Below, piece by piece: positions 1 to 8,012 of a stretch of DNA of 64,000 nucleotides. The position numbers and the translations under genes are program-made. How positions within the stretch are numbered: the first letter of the stretch is position 1; every line of letters begins with the position of its first letter. The DNA is taken from assembly GCA_035327565.1 (NCBI GenBank), contig DAOLDB010000011.1, positions 17,574 to 81,573 of the forward strand, given 5' to 3'. Below the pieces are notes generated by a model. It saw nothing but the letters and a program-made list of their open reading frames with translations. It ran no database searches and was not told the origin of the DNA. This DNA is from JABDLO01 sp035327565. Its GTDB lineage: Bacteria; Bacteroidota; Bacteroidia; Chitinophagales; Saprospiraceae.

Positions 1-1471
1 CCATGGATTGCAAAATAAAAGCAGAGCTTTGTAAATGATTTTCTATACTTTGGGGTGAAATGAATTTTCCTGAAGTGGTTTTAAATATGTCTTTATTACG
101 GTCAGTGATCACCAGGAAATTTCTATCGGTAAGTTTTCCAATATCTCCGGTTTTTAACCATCCATCGGAGGTAAAAGCCTTAGCGGTAAGATCGGGCCGT
201 TTAAAGTAACCCTGAGTGACATTGGGGCCCTTAACCAGTATTTCTCCTTGGCCTTCAACATCCGGATTGTTAATAGTAATCTCAACCCCGGGGACGGGAA
301 AGCCCACTGTGCCAAAGCGATTAAGTCCGGGGGAAAACCGGTTGACTGTAATAATGGGTGAGGTTTCTGTCATACCATAACCGACTACCACACGGATACC
401 TGCTGCAGAAAACAAGCGGGCAATGTCAGGATGAAGAGCGGCAGCACCTACAGCAATATAGCGGATTTTTCCTCCTAATTTCATTTTCCACCATCGAAAT
501 ACCAACAATCTGGCCAAGCACAATTTCAACAAATATAGAGGATTGCGAATTTTCTCATCGTATTTTTTACCGGTTTTAATGGCCCAATTGATGATCTGTC
601 TTTTGAATGGACGTTGTCCAATGGCTTTTTCTTGCAGATAACCATACATTTTTTCTAAAACTCTGGGTACGGAAGTGAAAAATACCGGTCTGACAGTTTT
701 GAAATCATGAACCATCGCTTCCCTGCTTTGACAAAAGTATATTTCTGTGCCAAAAGTGATAAAAACATAGCATGCTACTCTTTCGAATATATGACTGAAA
801 GGCAGGAAGCTGATCACTCTGTTTCCATCTTTAAGCGGTAAAATGGAAAGAATGGACATAATGTTGCTTACTATGTTGGAATGGGTGAGCATTACCCCTT
901 TGCTTTGTTCGGATGTGCCGGAAGTGTACATTATGGTTGCTAAGTCTTCGGGAGAAATGGTATATTTTACCTTTTCTATATGCTCGTAATTTAAATTTCT
1001 TGGAATTTTATCGGTAAGCGGCTTGAAAAAACCCGCTTCTGATCTTTGAATATGAAATATCTGGCAAGCTTCCTCCTGGGCAATTCCTCTCAACTTATAA
1101 TACAAACCACTGTCGGCCGTAACGCACAAAACTGCCTCTGTTTCCCTTAAGATTCTTTGAAATTCCTGAGGCTGAGTAGTATAGTGCAGGGGAACCAATA
1201 CAATGCCCAGATACATACACGCCATATCCAGCGCTACCCACTCCACCATGCCTGATCGGGGAATGATGATCAATTTATTTCCTTTTACAAAACCTCTTTC
1301 ATGAAAAATGTACGCTAAGTAATGTGCCCTCTCTTTTAATGCATGAATGGATACTGCATTCCATGCTCCATTTTCAAAATAATTAAATGCTCTATCCTGA
1401 GGATATTTTTTTTCCTGATAGGTTATTATATCAAAGATCCTTGTAAAATCGGTTCCTACACTATTTGACAT
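1..1471 (-). CDS. AMP-dependent acyl-CoA synthetase (long-chain fatty acid CoA ligase), C-terminus beyond the window
   Basis: My own translation of the minus strand gives an open frame from ATG at 1471 to the window edge (about 490 codons, C-terminus missing). The family activates fatty acids to acyl-AMP and then to acyl-CoA. Visible motifs are the P-loop-like YTSGTSEQSKGVMLTH near residue 180, GYGMTETSP near 365, and the TGD plus TDRNKDIFKTTSGKFISP hinge region near 445-465. The phosphate loop is unusual: TSGTSEQSKG where the common form is TSGTTGxPKG. The start overlaps the end of the upstream hydrolase gene by 11 bases, so the two are probably co-translated. Family call is firm; chain-length preference cannot be read from sequence. 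Confidence 0.9.
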   Translation of the reverse strand, partial: MSNSVGTDFTRIFDIITYQEKKYPQDRAFNYFENGAWNAVSIHALKERAHYLAYIFHERGFVKGNKLIIIPRSGMVEWVALDMACMYLGIVLVPLHYTTQPQEFQRILRETEAVLCVTADSGLYYKLRGIAQEEACQIFHIQRSEAGFFKPLTDKIPRNLNYEHIEKVKYTISPEDLATIMYTSGTSEQSKGVMLTHSNIVSNIMSILSILPLKDGNRVISFLPFSHIFERVACYVFITFGTEIYFCQSREAMVHDFKTVRPVFFTSVPRVLEKMYGYLQEKAIGQRPFKRQIINWAIKTGKKYDEKIRNPLYLLKLCLARLLVFRWWKMKLGGKIRYIAVGAAALHPDIARLFSAAGIRVVVGYGMTETSPIITVNRFSPGLNRFGTVGFPVPGVEITINNPDVEGQGEILVKGPNVTQGYFKRPDLTAKAFTSDGWLKTGDIGKLTDRNFLVITDRNKDIFKTTSGKFISPQSIENHLQSSAFILQSM

Positions 1472-2297
1472 GACTACCAGTTTGAGGATTATTGGATGCT
1501 ATTTCCGGTGGAATATAGAGAAGGTCATAAAGAATTTCATAATATTCAGGAAAAGAAGGAAGATTATTATGCCCGCCTCCAGTGATGGTGTGTAATCGGA
1601 TCCGGTCATTTCCCGATTGAAGCAACATGACACTATGCCGGTAAGGTATCAGCACATCTCTGTCACCATGAATAATTTCAACCGGACATTTTACCTCTTT
1701 AATATAATGATCAGTGCGCATATTATATCTTAATAACCACTTCACTGGCAAGAAGAATATATATCTCCTGATGTTCATTTCAAAACTATAAAAAGGTGAA
1801 TCAAGGATCAGCAATCTTGGGTAATTCCATGAGGCGATCCGGGTGGCAATACCGGTGCCTAATGATCTTCCAAAAATGACAATCTGATCTTCACTGTAAC
1901 GCTGCTTAATCCATTTATATACCAATTGGGCGTCATCAAAAAGGGTTGTTATATTTCGCTTTCCCCTGCTTTTCCCAAACCCCCTGTAATCCATCATGAT
2001 AAGATCATAGCCGTTACTGACAAAATCTCTGGCAAATTTCCCCCAACCTTTAATGCTCCTTGAATTGCCCTTCAAATAATAAATGACACCCCTCGAATTG
2101 GGTACTTTGAAATAGACCGCATTGATACGACCTCCATCCGGCATATCAAAATTCAATTCCTCAAAAGGAAAAGGATACTTGTACTCAAAAGAGGAGGAAA
2201 GTATTTCAGGCCGGAAAAAGAAATAGTGTTGAAAAAAATATACGATCAGACATAAGCTGACATATATTAAGATAATTATAAATAGAAGCCATTCCAC
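1461..2297 (-). CDS. membrane-anchored alpha/beta hydrolase (BEM46/ABHD13-like)
   Basis: A 278-residue protein with one N-terminal hydrophobic segment (about residues 4-22) followed by an alpha/beta hydrolase domain. The nucleophile elbow is GRSLG with Ser145, the acid is Asp214 in HGDRD and the base His243 in GGGHNN, so a complete Ser-Asp-His triad is present. The oxyanion region LKGNSRS and the MDYRGFGKS strand/turn match the BEM46/ABHD13 subgroup of membrane-anchored serine hydrolases. The substrate is unknown; an ester or thioester is the natural guess. Its stop codon overlaps the start of the acyl-CoA synthetase gene, so a role in releasing or recycling fatty acids is a reasonable inference. 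Confidence 0.85.
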   Translation of the reverse strand: MEWLLFIIILIYVSLCLIVYFFQHYFFFRPEILSSSFEYKYPFPFEELNFDMPDGGRINAVYFKVPNSRGVIYYLKGNSRSIKGWGKFARDFVSNGYDLIMMDYRGFGKSRGKRNITTLFDDAQLVYKWIKQRYSEDQIVIFGRSLGTGIATRIASWNYPRLLILDSPFYSFEMNIRRYIFFLPVKWLLRYNMRTDHYIKEVKCPVEIIHGDRDVLIPYRHSVMLLQSGNDRIRLHTITGGGHNNLPSFPEYYEILYDLLYIPPEIASNNPQTGSHVK

Positions 2298-2404
2298 AGC
2301 AAAAGGATCTTTGAGTTACGACATTTAAATTAAGAAAATATAACACAATTTTTATAATATCAAAGCGATTATTCCTGTTTTTTTCAAAATGTTTTTCATA
2401 GCCT

Positions 2405-3517
2405 ATGTTAGCAAAGGAACGATTACATACATCCCAATCCTTCATCGGTTTTATGATCAGCGTATTGATTATTTCTTCATGCGAAAAATTAAAGCTGAAA
2501 GAAAATGAAATGGAAGGTCAGTGGGCTACAATGTATTTTCCACATTCCCCTCTTTCCCAATGGGAAACCATATCTCCTGCTGACCTGCAATGGAAAGACA
2601 TTGATGTACAATCTCTGCTGCAGTTTTTAGAAGAGAAGAATACCAAGGCTTTCATTATTTTAAAAAATGGCAGGATCGCCTTGGAAACCTATTTTGGAGG
2701 CACTCATGTACAAACACCGTTACCCTGGTTTTCGGCCGGAAAAACCATTACTGCTTTTCTGGTTGGATTAGCCCAGGAAGAAGGATATATTAACATCGAA
2801 GAATCTATATCAAAGTATCTGGGTAGTGGTTGGACATCCATGACAGCAACTCAGGAAATGGCCATTACGGTTCGTGATCAATTGAGTATGACTACTGGAC
2901 TTGATTATAAAGTGGAGGACCTTTTTTGTATTCATCGCGAATGTTTACAATATGCATATCCTGCCGGAACAAAATGGTACTACCATAATGCCCCATATAC
3001 ACTACTGACCCGTGTGATTGACCAATCTGTATCCGGGGGCTTCGATAGGTTTTTTAATATTTGGTTAAAAGACAGAATTGGAATGCAAGGCTTTTGGGCG
3101 CAATTAGGATTTAATGAAGTATATTTTAGTAATGCCCGGTCTATGGCAAGATTTGGATTATTGATGCTGAATAACGGAATTTGGGCAAATCAAACCGTTA
3201 TGAATGATAATCAGTATTTCAAAGACATGATCCGGCCATCACAAAACTTCAATATATCTTATGGGTATTTGTGGTGGCTCAATGGTAAACAATCCATTAT
3301 TTATCCTGGCTCAACTCAGGTTTTCCACACTTCACTCATTCCTTCAGCACCGGAAGATTTATATGCTGGATTGGGATTGAATGATCAAAAACTTTATGTC
3401 GTACCCAGTCAAGGATTAGTCATTGTACGATTAGGCGAAGCTAGCGGAGATTCCTTATTGGGGCCATCATCTTTTGATGAACAACTTTGGCAAAGACTCC
3501 AATGGATACTCAAATAA
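2405..3517 (+). CDS. serine hydrolase lipoprotein, class C beta-lactamase / penicillin-binding-like fold
   Basis: A 370-residue protein with an N-terminal hydrophobic stretch ending in IISSC (Cys26), a plausible lipobox, so it is probably a periplasm-facing lipoprotein. The active-site motifs of the beta-lactamase-related serine hydrolases are present: SAGK (Ser110, Lys113) and YHN (Tyr193-Asn195). The third motif, normally KTG or HxG, appears as AGLG before a strand ending in VVPSQGLVIVRLG, the pattern of the 6-aminohexanoate-dimer hydrolase/esterase branch instead of true beta-lactamases. It is divergent from the upstream hydrolase and convergent with htpG (6 bases between stops). An esterase or amidase role is likely; antibiotic resistance should not be inferred. 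Confidence 0.82.
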   Translation: MLAKERLHTSQSFIGFMISVLIISSCEKLKLKENEMEGQWATMYFPHSPLSQWETISPADLQWKDIDVQSLLQFLEEKNTKAFIILKNGRIALETYFGGTHVQTPLPWFSAGKTITAFLVGLAQEEGYINIEESISKYLGSGWTSMTATQEMAITVRDQLSMTTGLDYKVEDLFCIHRECLQYAYPAGTKWYYHNAPYTLLTRVIDQSVSGGFDRFFNIWLKDRIGMQGFWAQLGFNEVYFSNARSMARFGLLMLNNGIWANQTVMNDNQYFKDMIRPSQNFNISYGYLWWLNGKQSIIYPGSTQVFHTSLIPSAPEDLYAGLGLNDQKLYVVPSQGLVIVRLGEASGDSLLGPSSFDEQLWQRLQWILK

Positions 3518-3522
3518 TCCCA

Positions 3523-5391
3523 TTACTTCATAAACTCAATACTTTCCTGGATAAACTGTGATAGTTCTTCTCCTTTAAGCATATTTTGATTAAGCCGGGC
3601 CAGCAGATGAAGGTAAGAAGCAAATGATTGTCTTTTCTCCTGACTTTTCATCTTAAGTAATTTTTCTGCGACCAATGGATGGTTGGTGTTGACTACAACA
3701 TTGTAAGTGTCGTGGAAAGCATCAAAATTCATCCCTTGTAAGGCCTGCATTTCTTTCATTCTTCGCATAAATTCGGGAATGGTAATAATTACTGGATGGT
3801 CAGTAGGTGACAAAGCTTTTAATTCCAGTTGATGCTCCTTTATACCGGTTAAGGCATTTTTAAATATGTCCTTTACTTTTTCCTGTTCTTTTTCGGACAA
3901 TACGGATTGTGTCTCTTCTTCTTTTTGTACCAGCTTATCCGGAGTGTCAGAGTCTACACGTACAAAAGTTATATCGCCCTGCTTGTATTCCAGGTGTTGC
4001 ATAAAGTGATTGTCGAGGATTTGATCCAGAATTAACACCTGGTATCCCTTATTTTCAACTGACTGAACGTAGCTGTATTGCTCTTTGGGATTATTGGTAT
4101 AAAGTAAAATAATTTTATTGTATTTATCTGTTTGGCTGTCTTTGATTTCAGTTTTATGTTCCTCCAGAGTTTGATAAGTACCGTTTACTTTTTTGAAAAG
4201 GGCATAAGGTTGCACTTTCTCATAAAACTTTTCCTCAGAAATCATTCCATACTTTACAAAAATACCAATATCTGGCCATCGTTCTTCGTATATTTTTCTA
4301 TCATTTTTGTATAGCTCCTGTAGTTTGTCTGCAACTTTTCGCGTGATGTATCCTGTAATTTTTTTAACATTGGCATCACTTTGTAAATACGATCGGGAAA
4401 CATTTAATGGAATATCCGGTGAATCAATTACGCCATGCAACAATGTCAAAAATTCAGGAACTATGGCTTTGACGTCATCGGTAACATACACCTGATTGGA
4501 GTATAACTGAATTTTATTCTTCTGAACTTCAATATTGTTGCCCAATTTTGGAAAATAGAGAATTCCGGTAAGATGAAATGGGTAATCGATATTTAAATGA
4601 ATCCAAAACATTGGGGGCTCAGAAAAAGGATACAATTCTTTGTAAAACTCTTTGTATTCTTCATCCTTTATGTCTGCAGGTTTCTTTTTCCACAAAGGTT
4701 GTGTGTGATTGATGATGTTTTCAACTTCCTTTTCAATGGATTTTCGATCTTCTCCTTCACCTTCCCACTCATATTCTGTCTTCTTCCCGAAACGGATAGG
4801 GAAGGGTAAAAATTTACAATATTTATTCAGAAGGGAATCAATACGACTCTTCTCGAGGAATTCTTTACTTTCTTCTGAGATGTGCAGAATCACATCCGTC
4901 CCTCTCCTGTCCCTGGATGCTTCTTCGAGGATAAATTGCGGGTCTCCGTCGCATGTCCATTTTACAGATTTACTGTCTTCCTTATAGGATCGGGTAATCA
5001 CCTCCACTTTGTCCGCCACCATAAAGGAAGAATAAAATCCCAAACCAAAATGCCCTATGATGGAAGCATTGTCTTTATACTTCTCTAAAAAGTCTTCTGC
5101 AGATGAAAAAGCCACCTGATTCAAATATTTTTTGACCTCTTCTTCATTCATTCCGATCCCATGATCCGAAATCGTCAGAGTATTATTTTTATCATCCAAT
5201 GTGATGTCTATAGTCAGATCACCCAACTCCCCTTCAAATTCCCCTTTGGAGGCCAAAGTGGATATTTTGGTGCTGGCATCAATACTATTGGAAACCAACT
5301 CGCGAAGAAAAATTTCATGATCAGAATAAAGAAACTTCTTGATGATGGGAAAAATATTTTCAGTCTGGACAGAAATGTTGCCTTTTTGCAT
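3523..5391 (-). CDS. htpG: molecular chaperone HtpG (Hsp90)
   Basis: At 622 residues this matches the usual HtpG length of about 620-630. The GHKL ATP-binding domain is intact: ELVSNSIDAS (Glu31, Asn35, Asp38), DHGIGMN from Asp76, and the lid motif GHFGLGFYSSF at 113-123. The middle domain has the conserved arginine loop NVSRSYLQ, and the C-terminal dimerisation domain follows. It is the cytosolic ATP-dependent bacterial Hsp90. It lies 177 bases downstream of rny on the same strand, and a TGTC-AAAA-TGTC direct repeat sits about 65-80 bases upstream of its ATG, so it probably has its own promoter. Confidence 0.98.
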   Translation of the reverse strand: MQKGNISVQTENIFPIIKKFLYSDHEIFLRELVSNSIDASTKISTLASKGEFEGELGDLTIDITLDDKNNTLTISDHGIGMNEEEVKKYLNQVAFSSAEDFLEKYKDNASIIGHFGLGFYSSFMVADKVEVITRSYKEDSKSVKWTCDGDPQFILEEASRDRRGTDVILHISEESKEFLEKSRIDSLLNKYCKFLPFPIRFGKKTEYEWEGEGEDRKSIEKEVENIINHTQPLWKKKPADIKDEEYKEFYKELYPFSEPPMFWIHLNIDYPFHLTGILYFPKLGNNIEVQKNKIQLYSNQVYVTDDVKAIVPEFLTLLHGVIDSPDIPLNVSRSYLQSDANVKKITGYITRKVADKLQELYKNDRKIYEERWPDIGIFVKYGMISEEKFYEKVQPYALFKKVNGTYQTLEEHKTEIKDSQTDKYNKIILLYTNNPKEQYSYVQSVENKGYQVLILDQILDNHFMQHLEYKQGDITFVRVDSDTPDKLVQKEEETQSVLSEKEQEKVKDIFKNALTGIKEHQLELKALSPTDHPVIITIPEFMRRMKEMQALQGMNFDAFHDTYNVVVNTNHPLVAEKLLKMKSQEKRQSFASYLHLLARLNQNMLKGEELSQFIQESIEFMK

Positions 5392-5455
5392 ATTCTAATG
5401 GATTTTAGTTTACGATATGATTAGGATTCAAAACGCATACCATACGAACTAATAA

Positions 5456-5469
5456 GGACATTTTGACAG
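5456..5469 (-). promoter_or_regulatory. candidate control element upstream of htpG
   Basis: On the minus strand this reads CTGTCAAAATGTCC, a TGTC direct repeat with a 4-base spacer, 65-78 bases upstream of the htpG start. A perfect palindrome CTGGAATTCCAG lies further upstream at 5509-5520. That a heat-shock regulator or alternative polymerase form uses this element is only an inference from its position. Confidence 0.3.
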
Positions 5470-5568
5470 AAAAAACAGACGAATTGGATTACAATTTCAT
5501 TTTAAGCGCTGGAATTCCAGTCAAAAGCCTGTAAAAATTTTTCAATGATAAACAGCAGTTTTGAAAAT

Positions 5569-7230
5569 TTATCTTGCGATCGCTGTAGCTCTTTTCTCTC
5601 TGATGACTGTTACCTTTACTTGTCCGGGGTATTGCATTTCATCCTGAATTTTTTGTGAAATCATAAATGCAAGATCGTCGGCGTACTGGTCATTTACCTT
5701 TTCACTTTCTACGATGACACGTAACTCACGGCCGGCTTGTATTGCATATGCTTTCTGAACACCGCTGTAGGACATTGCCAATTCCTCCAGTTCACCAATC
5801 CTTTTCAGATAACTTTCAAGAATTTCTCTTCTGGCGCCAGGTCTGGCTCCGGAAATGGCATCACAAGCCTGCACAATAGGCGAAATAATGTTGTTCATCT
5901 CTATTTCGTCATGATGCGCTCCAATAGCGTTCAGTACAACAGGATGTTCTTTGAGTTTTTCACACATTTGCATTCCTAACAAAGCGTGTGAAAGTTCGGA
6001 TTCTTCATCCGCTACTTTACCGATATCATGAAGTAGTCCTGCTCTTTTAGCCATTTTGATTTGTTTAGGACTCATACCTAACTCTGCTGCCATGATGGCG
6101 CATAAGTGTGCAGTTTCAATGGAGTGCTTCAATAGATTCTGACCATAGGATGATCTGAATCGCATTCTTCCAATCATACGAACCAAATCGGGATGTAAGC
6201 CATGAATATCGAGGTCAATGACAGTACGCTCACCAATTTCTATGATTTGTTCTTCCAGTTGCTTTTTAACCTTTGTCACTGTTTCTTCAATTTTAGCCGG
6301 ATGAATTCTTCCATCCGCTACCAGTCTTTTCAAAGCCAGCCGGCATATTTCTCTTCTGATTGGGTCAAAACTAGAAATGATGATGGCTTCAGGAGTATCA
6401 TCCACTACCAACTCTGCACCAGTGGCCGCTTCTAAAGCACGAATATTTCGACCTTCTCTTCCGATGATTTGTCCTTTTATATCATCACTGTCAAGATTGA
6501 ATACAGATACCGTGTTTTCAATGGTGTATTCAGCACACATTCGTTGTATACTCTGAATGATGATTTTTTTGGCTTCCTTATTGGCATTAGTCATTGCCTG
6601 TGCAATCACATCTTTTTCAATGGCCATGACTTCACTTTCTGCCTTTGATCTGACAGCCTCGATCAATAAGTCTTTTGCCTCCGTCTCACTCAAACGCGAA
6701 ATAGATTCCAGGGCCTTGATTTTCTCTTCATTGACCTGATCCAGTTCTTCTTTTTTCTTAGCAACAATACGGAGCTGTTTTTCCAGATTTTCTTTAATAA
6801 TATTTAATTCTGTCTCCTTATGATCTAAATTTTCTTCTTTGATTTTAAAATCATTTTCTCTTTGCACCAATTCCTTTTCCAACACCTGAAGAGTCATTTC
6901 TTTCTCCTTCATTTCAATCTTGTGCTCAGCTTTGAAATTTTCAAATTCACTTTTAAACCGGTTGAATTTTTCCTTGGCCTCCTGAATCTTTCTTTGCTTG
7001 ATGAGTTCGTTTTTTTGTTCTGCTCTGGCCAATGTCCGTTCTGCTTTTGCTTCTGATTCATTTACCAGTCTCTGTGCGGTAATTTCCGCTTCTTTTATGG
7101 TCAAATCCGCTTTTCTGTTAGTTTCAGCGATCTTTAGTGCATTGGTTTTTTTAGTGAGTAAATAGCTGGTCAGATATCCTGCGATCAAACCAACAACCAA
7201 TCCGGTAATCATTAAAATAGTCCATTCCAT
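5569..7230 (-). CDS. rny: ribonuclease Y
   Basis: A 553-residue endoribonuclease Y that starts mRNA decay at the inner membrane. Order of domains: N-terminal transmembrane helix (about 4-25), a long charged coiled coil (about 30-200), a KH RNA-binding domain with GREGRNIRALE near residue 257, and an HD phosphodiesterase domain with LLHDIGK near residue 400. The length is slightly above the roughly 520 residues of the Bacillus enzyme and normal for Bacteroidota. It is the last gene of the pheT, coiled-coil, zapA, rny block, 87 bases after zapA. Confidence 0.97.
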   Translation of the reverse strand: MEWTILMITGLVVGLIAGYLTSYLLTKKTNALKIAETNRKADLTIKEAEITAQRLVNESEAKAERTLARAEQKNELIKQRKIQEAKEKFNRFKSEFENFKAEHKIEMKEKEMTLQVLEKELVQRENDFKIKEENLDHKETELNIIKENLEKQLRIVAKKKEELDQVNEEKIKALESISRLSETEAKDLLIEAVRSKAESEVMAIEKDVIAQAMTNANKEAKKIIIQSIQRMCAEYTIENTVSVFNLDSDDIKGQIIGREGRNIRALEAATGAELVVDDTPEAIIISSFDPIRREICRLALKRLVADGRIHPAKIEETVTKVKKQLEEQIIEIGERTVIDLDIHGLHPDLVRMIGRMRFRSSYGQNLLKHSIETAHLCAIMAAELGMSPKQIKMAKRAGLLHDIGKVADEESELSHALLGMQMCEKLKEHPVVLNAIGAHHDEIEMNNIISPIVQACDAISGARPGARREILESYLKRIGELEELAMSYSGVQKAYAIQAGRELRVIVESEKVNDQYADDLAFMISQKIQDEMQYPGQVKVTVIREKRATAIAR

Positions 7231-7317
7231 TTTCTATTCATTTATATTTGTTAAATAATACAGTACCTCACTTTCGGGAGGTTGAGGGAAGATTGCTAAA
7301 TAAAAATGAAATGTAAA

Positions 7318-7614
7318 CTACAATACTAATGCAGAGTCCAGTAAACGATCAAGCTGATCCAACTTTTTTTCCACCTGTTGGGTATCAGCAGGACTTTGAT
7401 CCTTTTTTGAATGTTCAAAAGACTCGGTGAGAAGAGCCATAATAACACTGTCCAATTTATCTCTTTCCTTATATTGAAGTTGAAATTGGCGGATCTGTTT
7501 ATTCAGTCTGTTTTCTATATCTCTGACTTGCTTCTCTTCATCACCATTCACTTTAATGGGATAGGTGCGCCCTGCTATAGTCAATTCTAAACGCTTATAT
7601 TCAGGTTCACTCAT
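7318..7614 (-). CDS. zapA: cell division protein ZapA
   Basis: A 98-residue ZapA-family protein. The N-terminal globular part has the characteristic LTIAGRTYPIKV strand followed by a helix with VRDIENRLNKQIRQ, and the C-terminal half is a coiled coil used for dimer and tetramer formation. ZapA crosslinks FtsZ filaments at midcell. It begins 10 bases after the stop of the upstream coiled-coil gene, so the two are almost certainly co-transcribed, and rny follows. The position between pheT and rny is the usual one in Bacteroidota and supports the assignment. Confidence 0.9.
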   Translation of the reverse strand: MSEPEYKRLELTIAGRTYPIKVNGDEEKQVRDIENRLNKQIRQFQLQYKERDKLDSVIMALLTESFEHSKKDQSPADTQQVEKKLDQLDRLLDSALVL

Positions 7615-7624
7615 CTCAAAAGCT

Positions 7625-7903
7625 TTATAGAAGTTTGATGCACTGATCTAATTCTTCAATATATTCACCCAAAACATCCTTGATATTTACAACTTTATTG
7701 TTATCAAGATCAGAAAAAAGGTCAGAAGTTTCAACTTTATATGATCCAGACTCTTTAATCTTCTTCAATTGTTGCAGTTCTGATTTTAATTTAACATTAT
7801 CTTCCAAAAGTTCTTTATTTTCATTGCGAAGCATTTCATTTCTCTGAGCGAGCTTTCTAATTTTTAACTCGATTTGCTCTATTTTCAAAAGAATTGCTTG
7901 CAT
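7625..7903 (-). CDS. small coiled-coil protein encoded with ZapA
   Basis: A 92-residue soluble protein. Residues about 1-50 are a leucine-heptad coiled coil (IEQIELKIRKLAQRNEML and onward). A short acidic linker follows, then a conserved-looking helical tail (VLGEYIEELDQCIKLL) that ends the protein. No enzymatic motif and no membrane segment. The stop lies 10 bases before the zapA start. The architecture resembles ZapB-type division coiled coils, and the gene order suggests a ZapA partner, but this is inference; I do not recognise a named family. Confidence 0.8.
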   Translation of the reverse strand: MQAILLKIEQIELKIRKLAQRNEMLRNENKELLEDNVKLKSELQQLKKIKESGSYKVETSDLFSDLDNNKVVNIKDVLGEYIEELDQCIKLL

Positions 7904-8012
7904 TTTCCAAATATATGTGTTTTTGATTTATACTGATTTAATTCTGTACATAAATAAAAAAATATGCCTTATTAAATGCATTATATTGAAAATTTAAATG
8001 TATATATAACAT

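Noticed and set aside
2206..2445. 79-codon minus-strand frame between the hydrolase and the serine hydrolase lipoprotein
   Set aside because: Overlaps both supported genes and has no signal or motif.
2405..3517. Beta-lactamase conferring resistance
   Set aside because: The third motif and C-terminal pattern fit the esterase/amidase branch of serine hydrolases.
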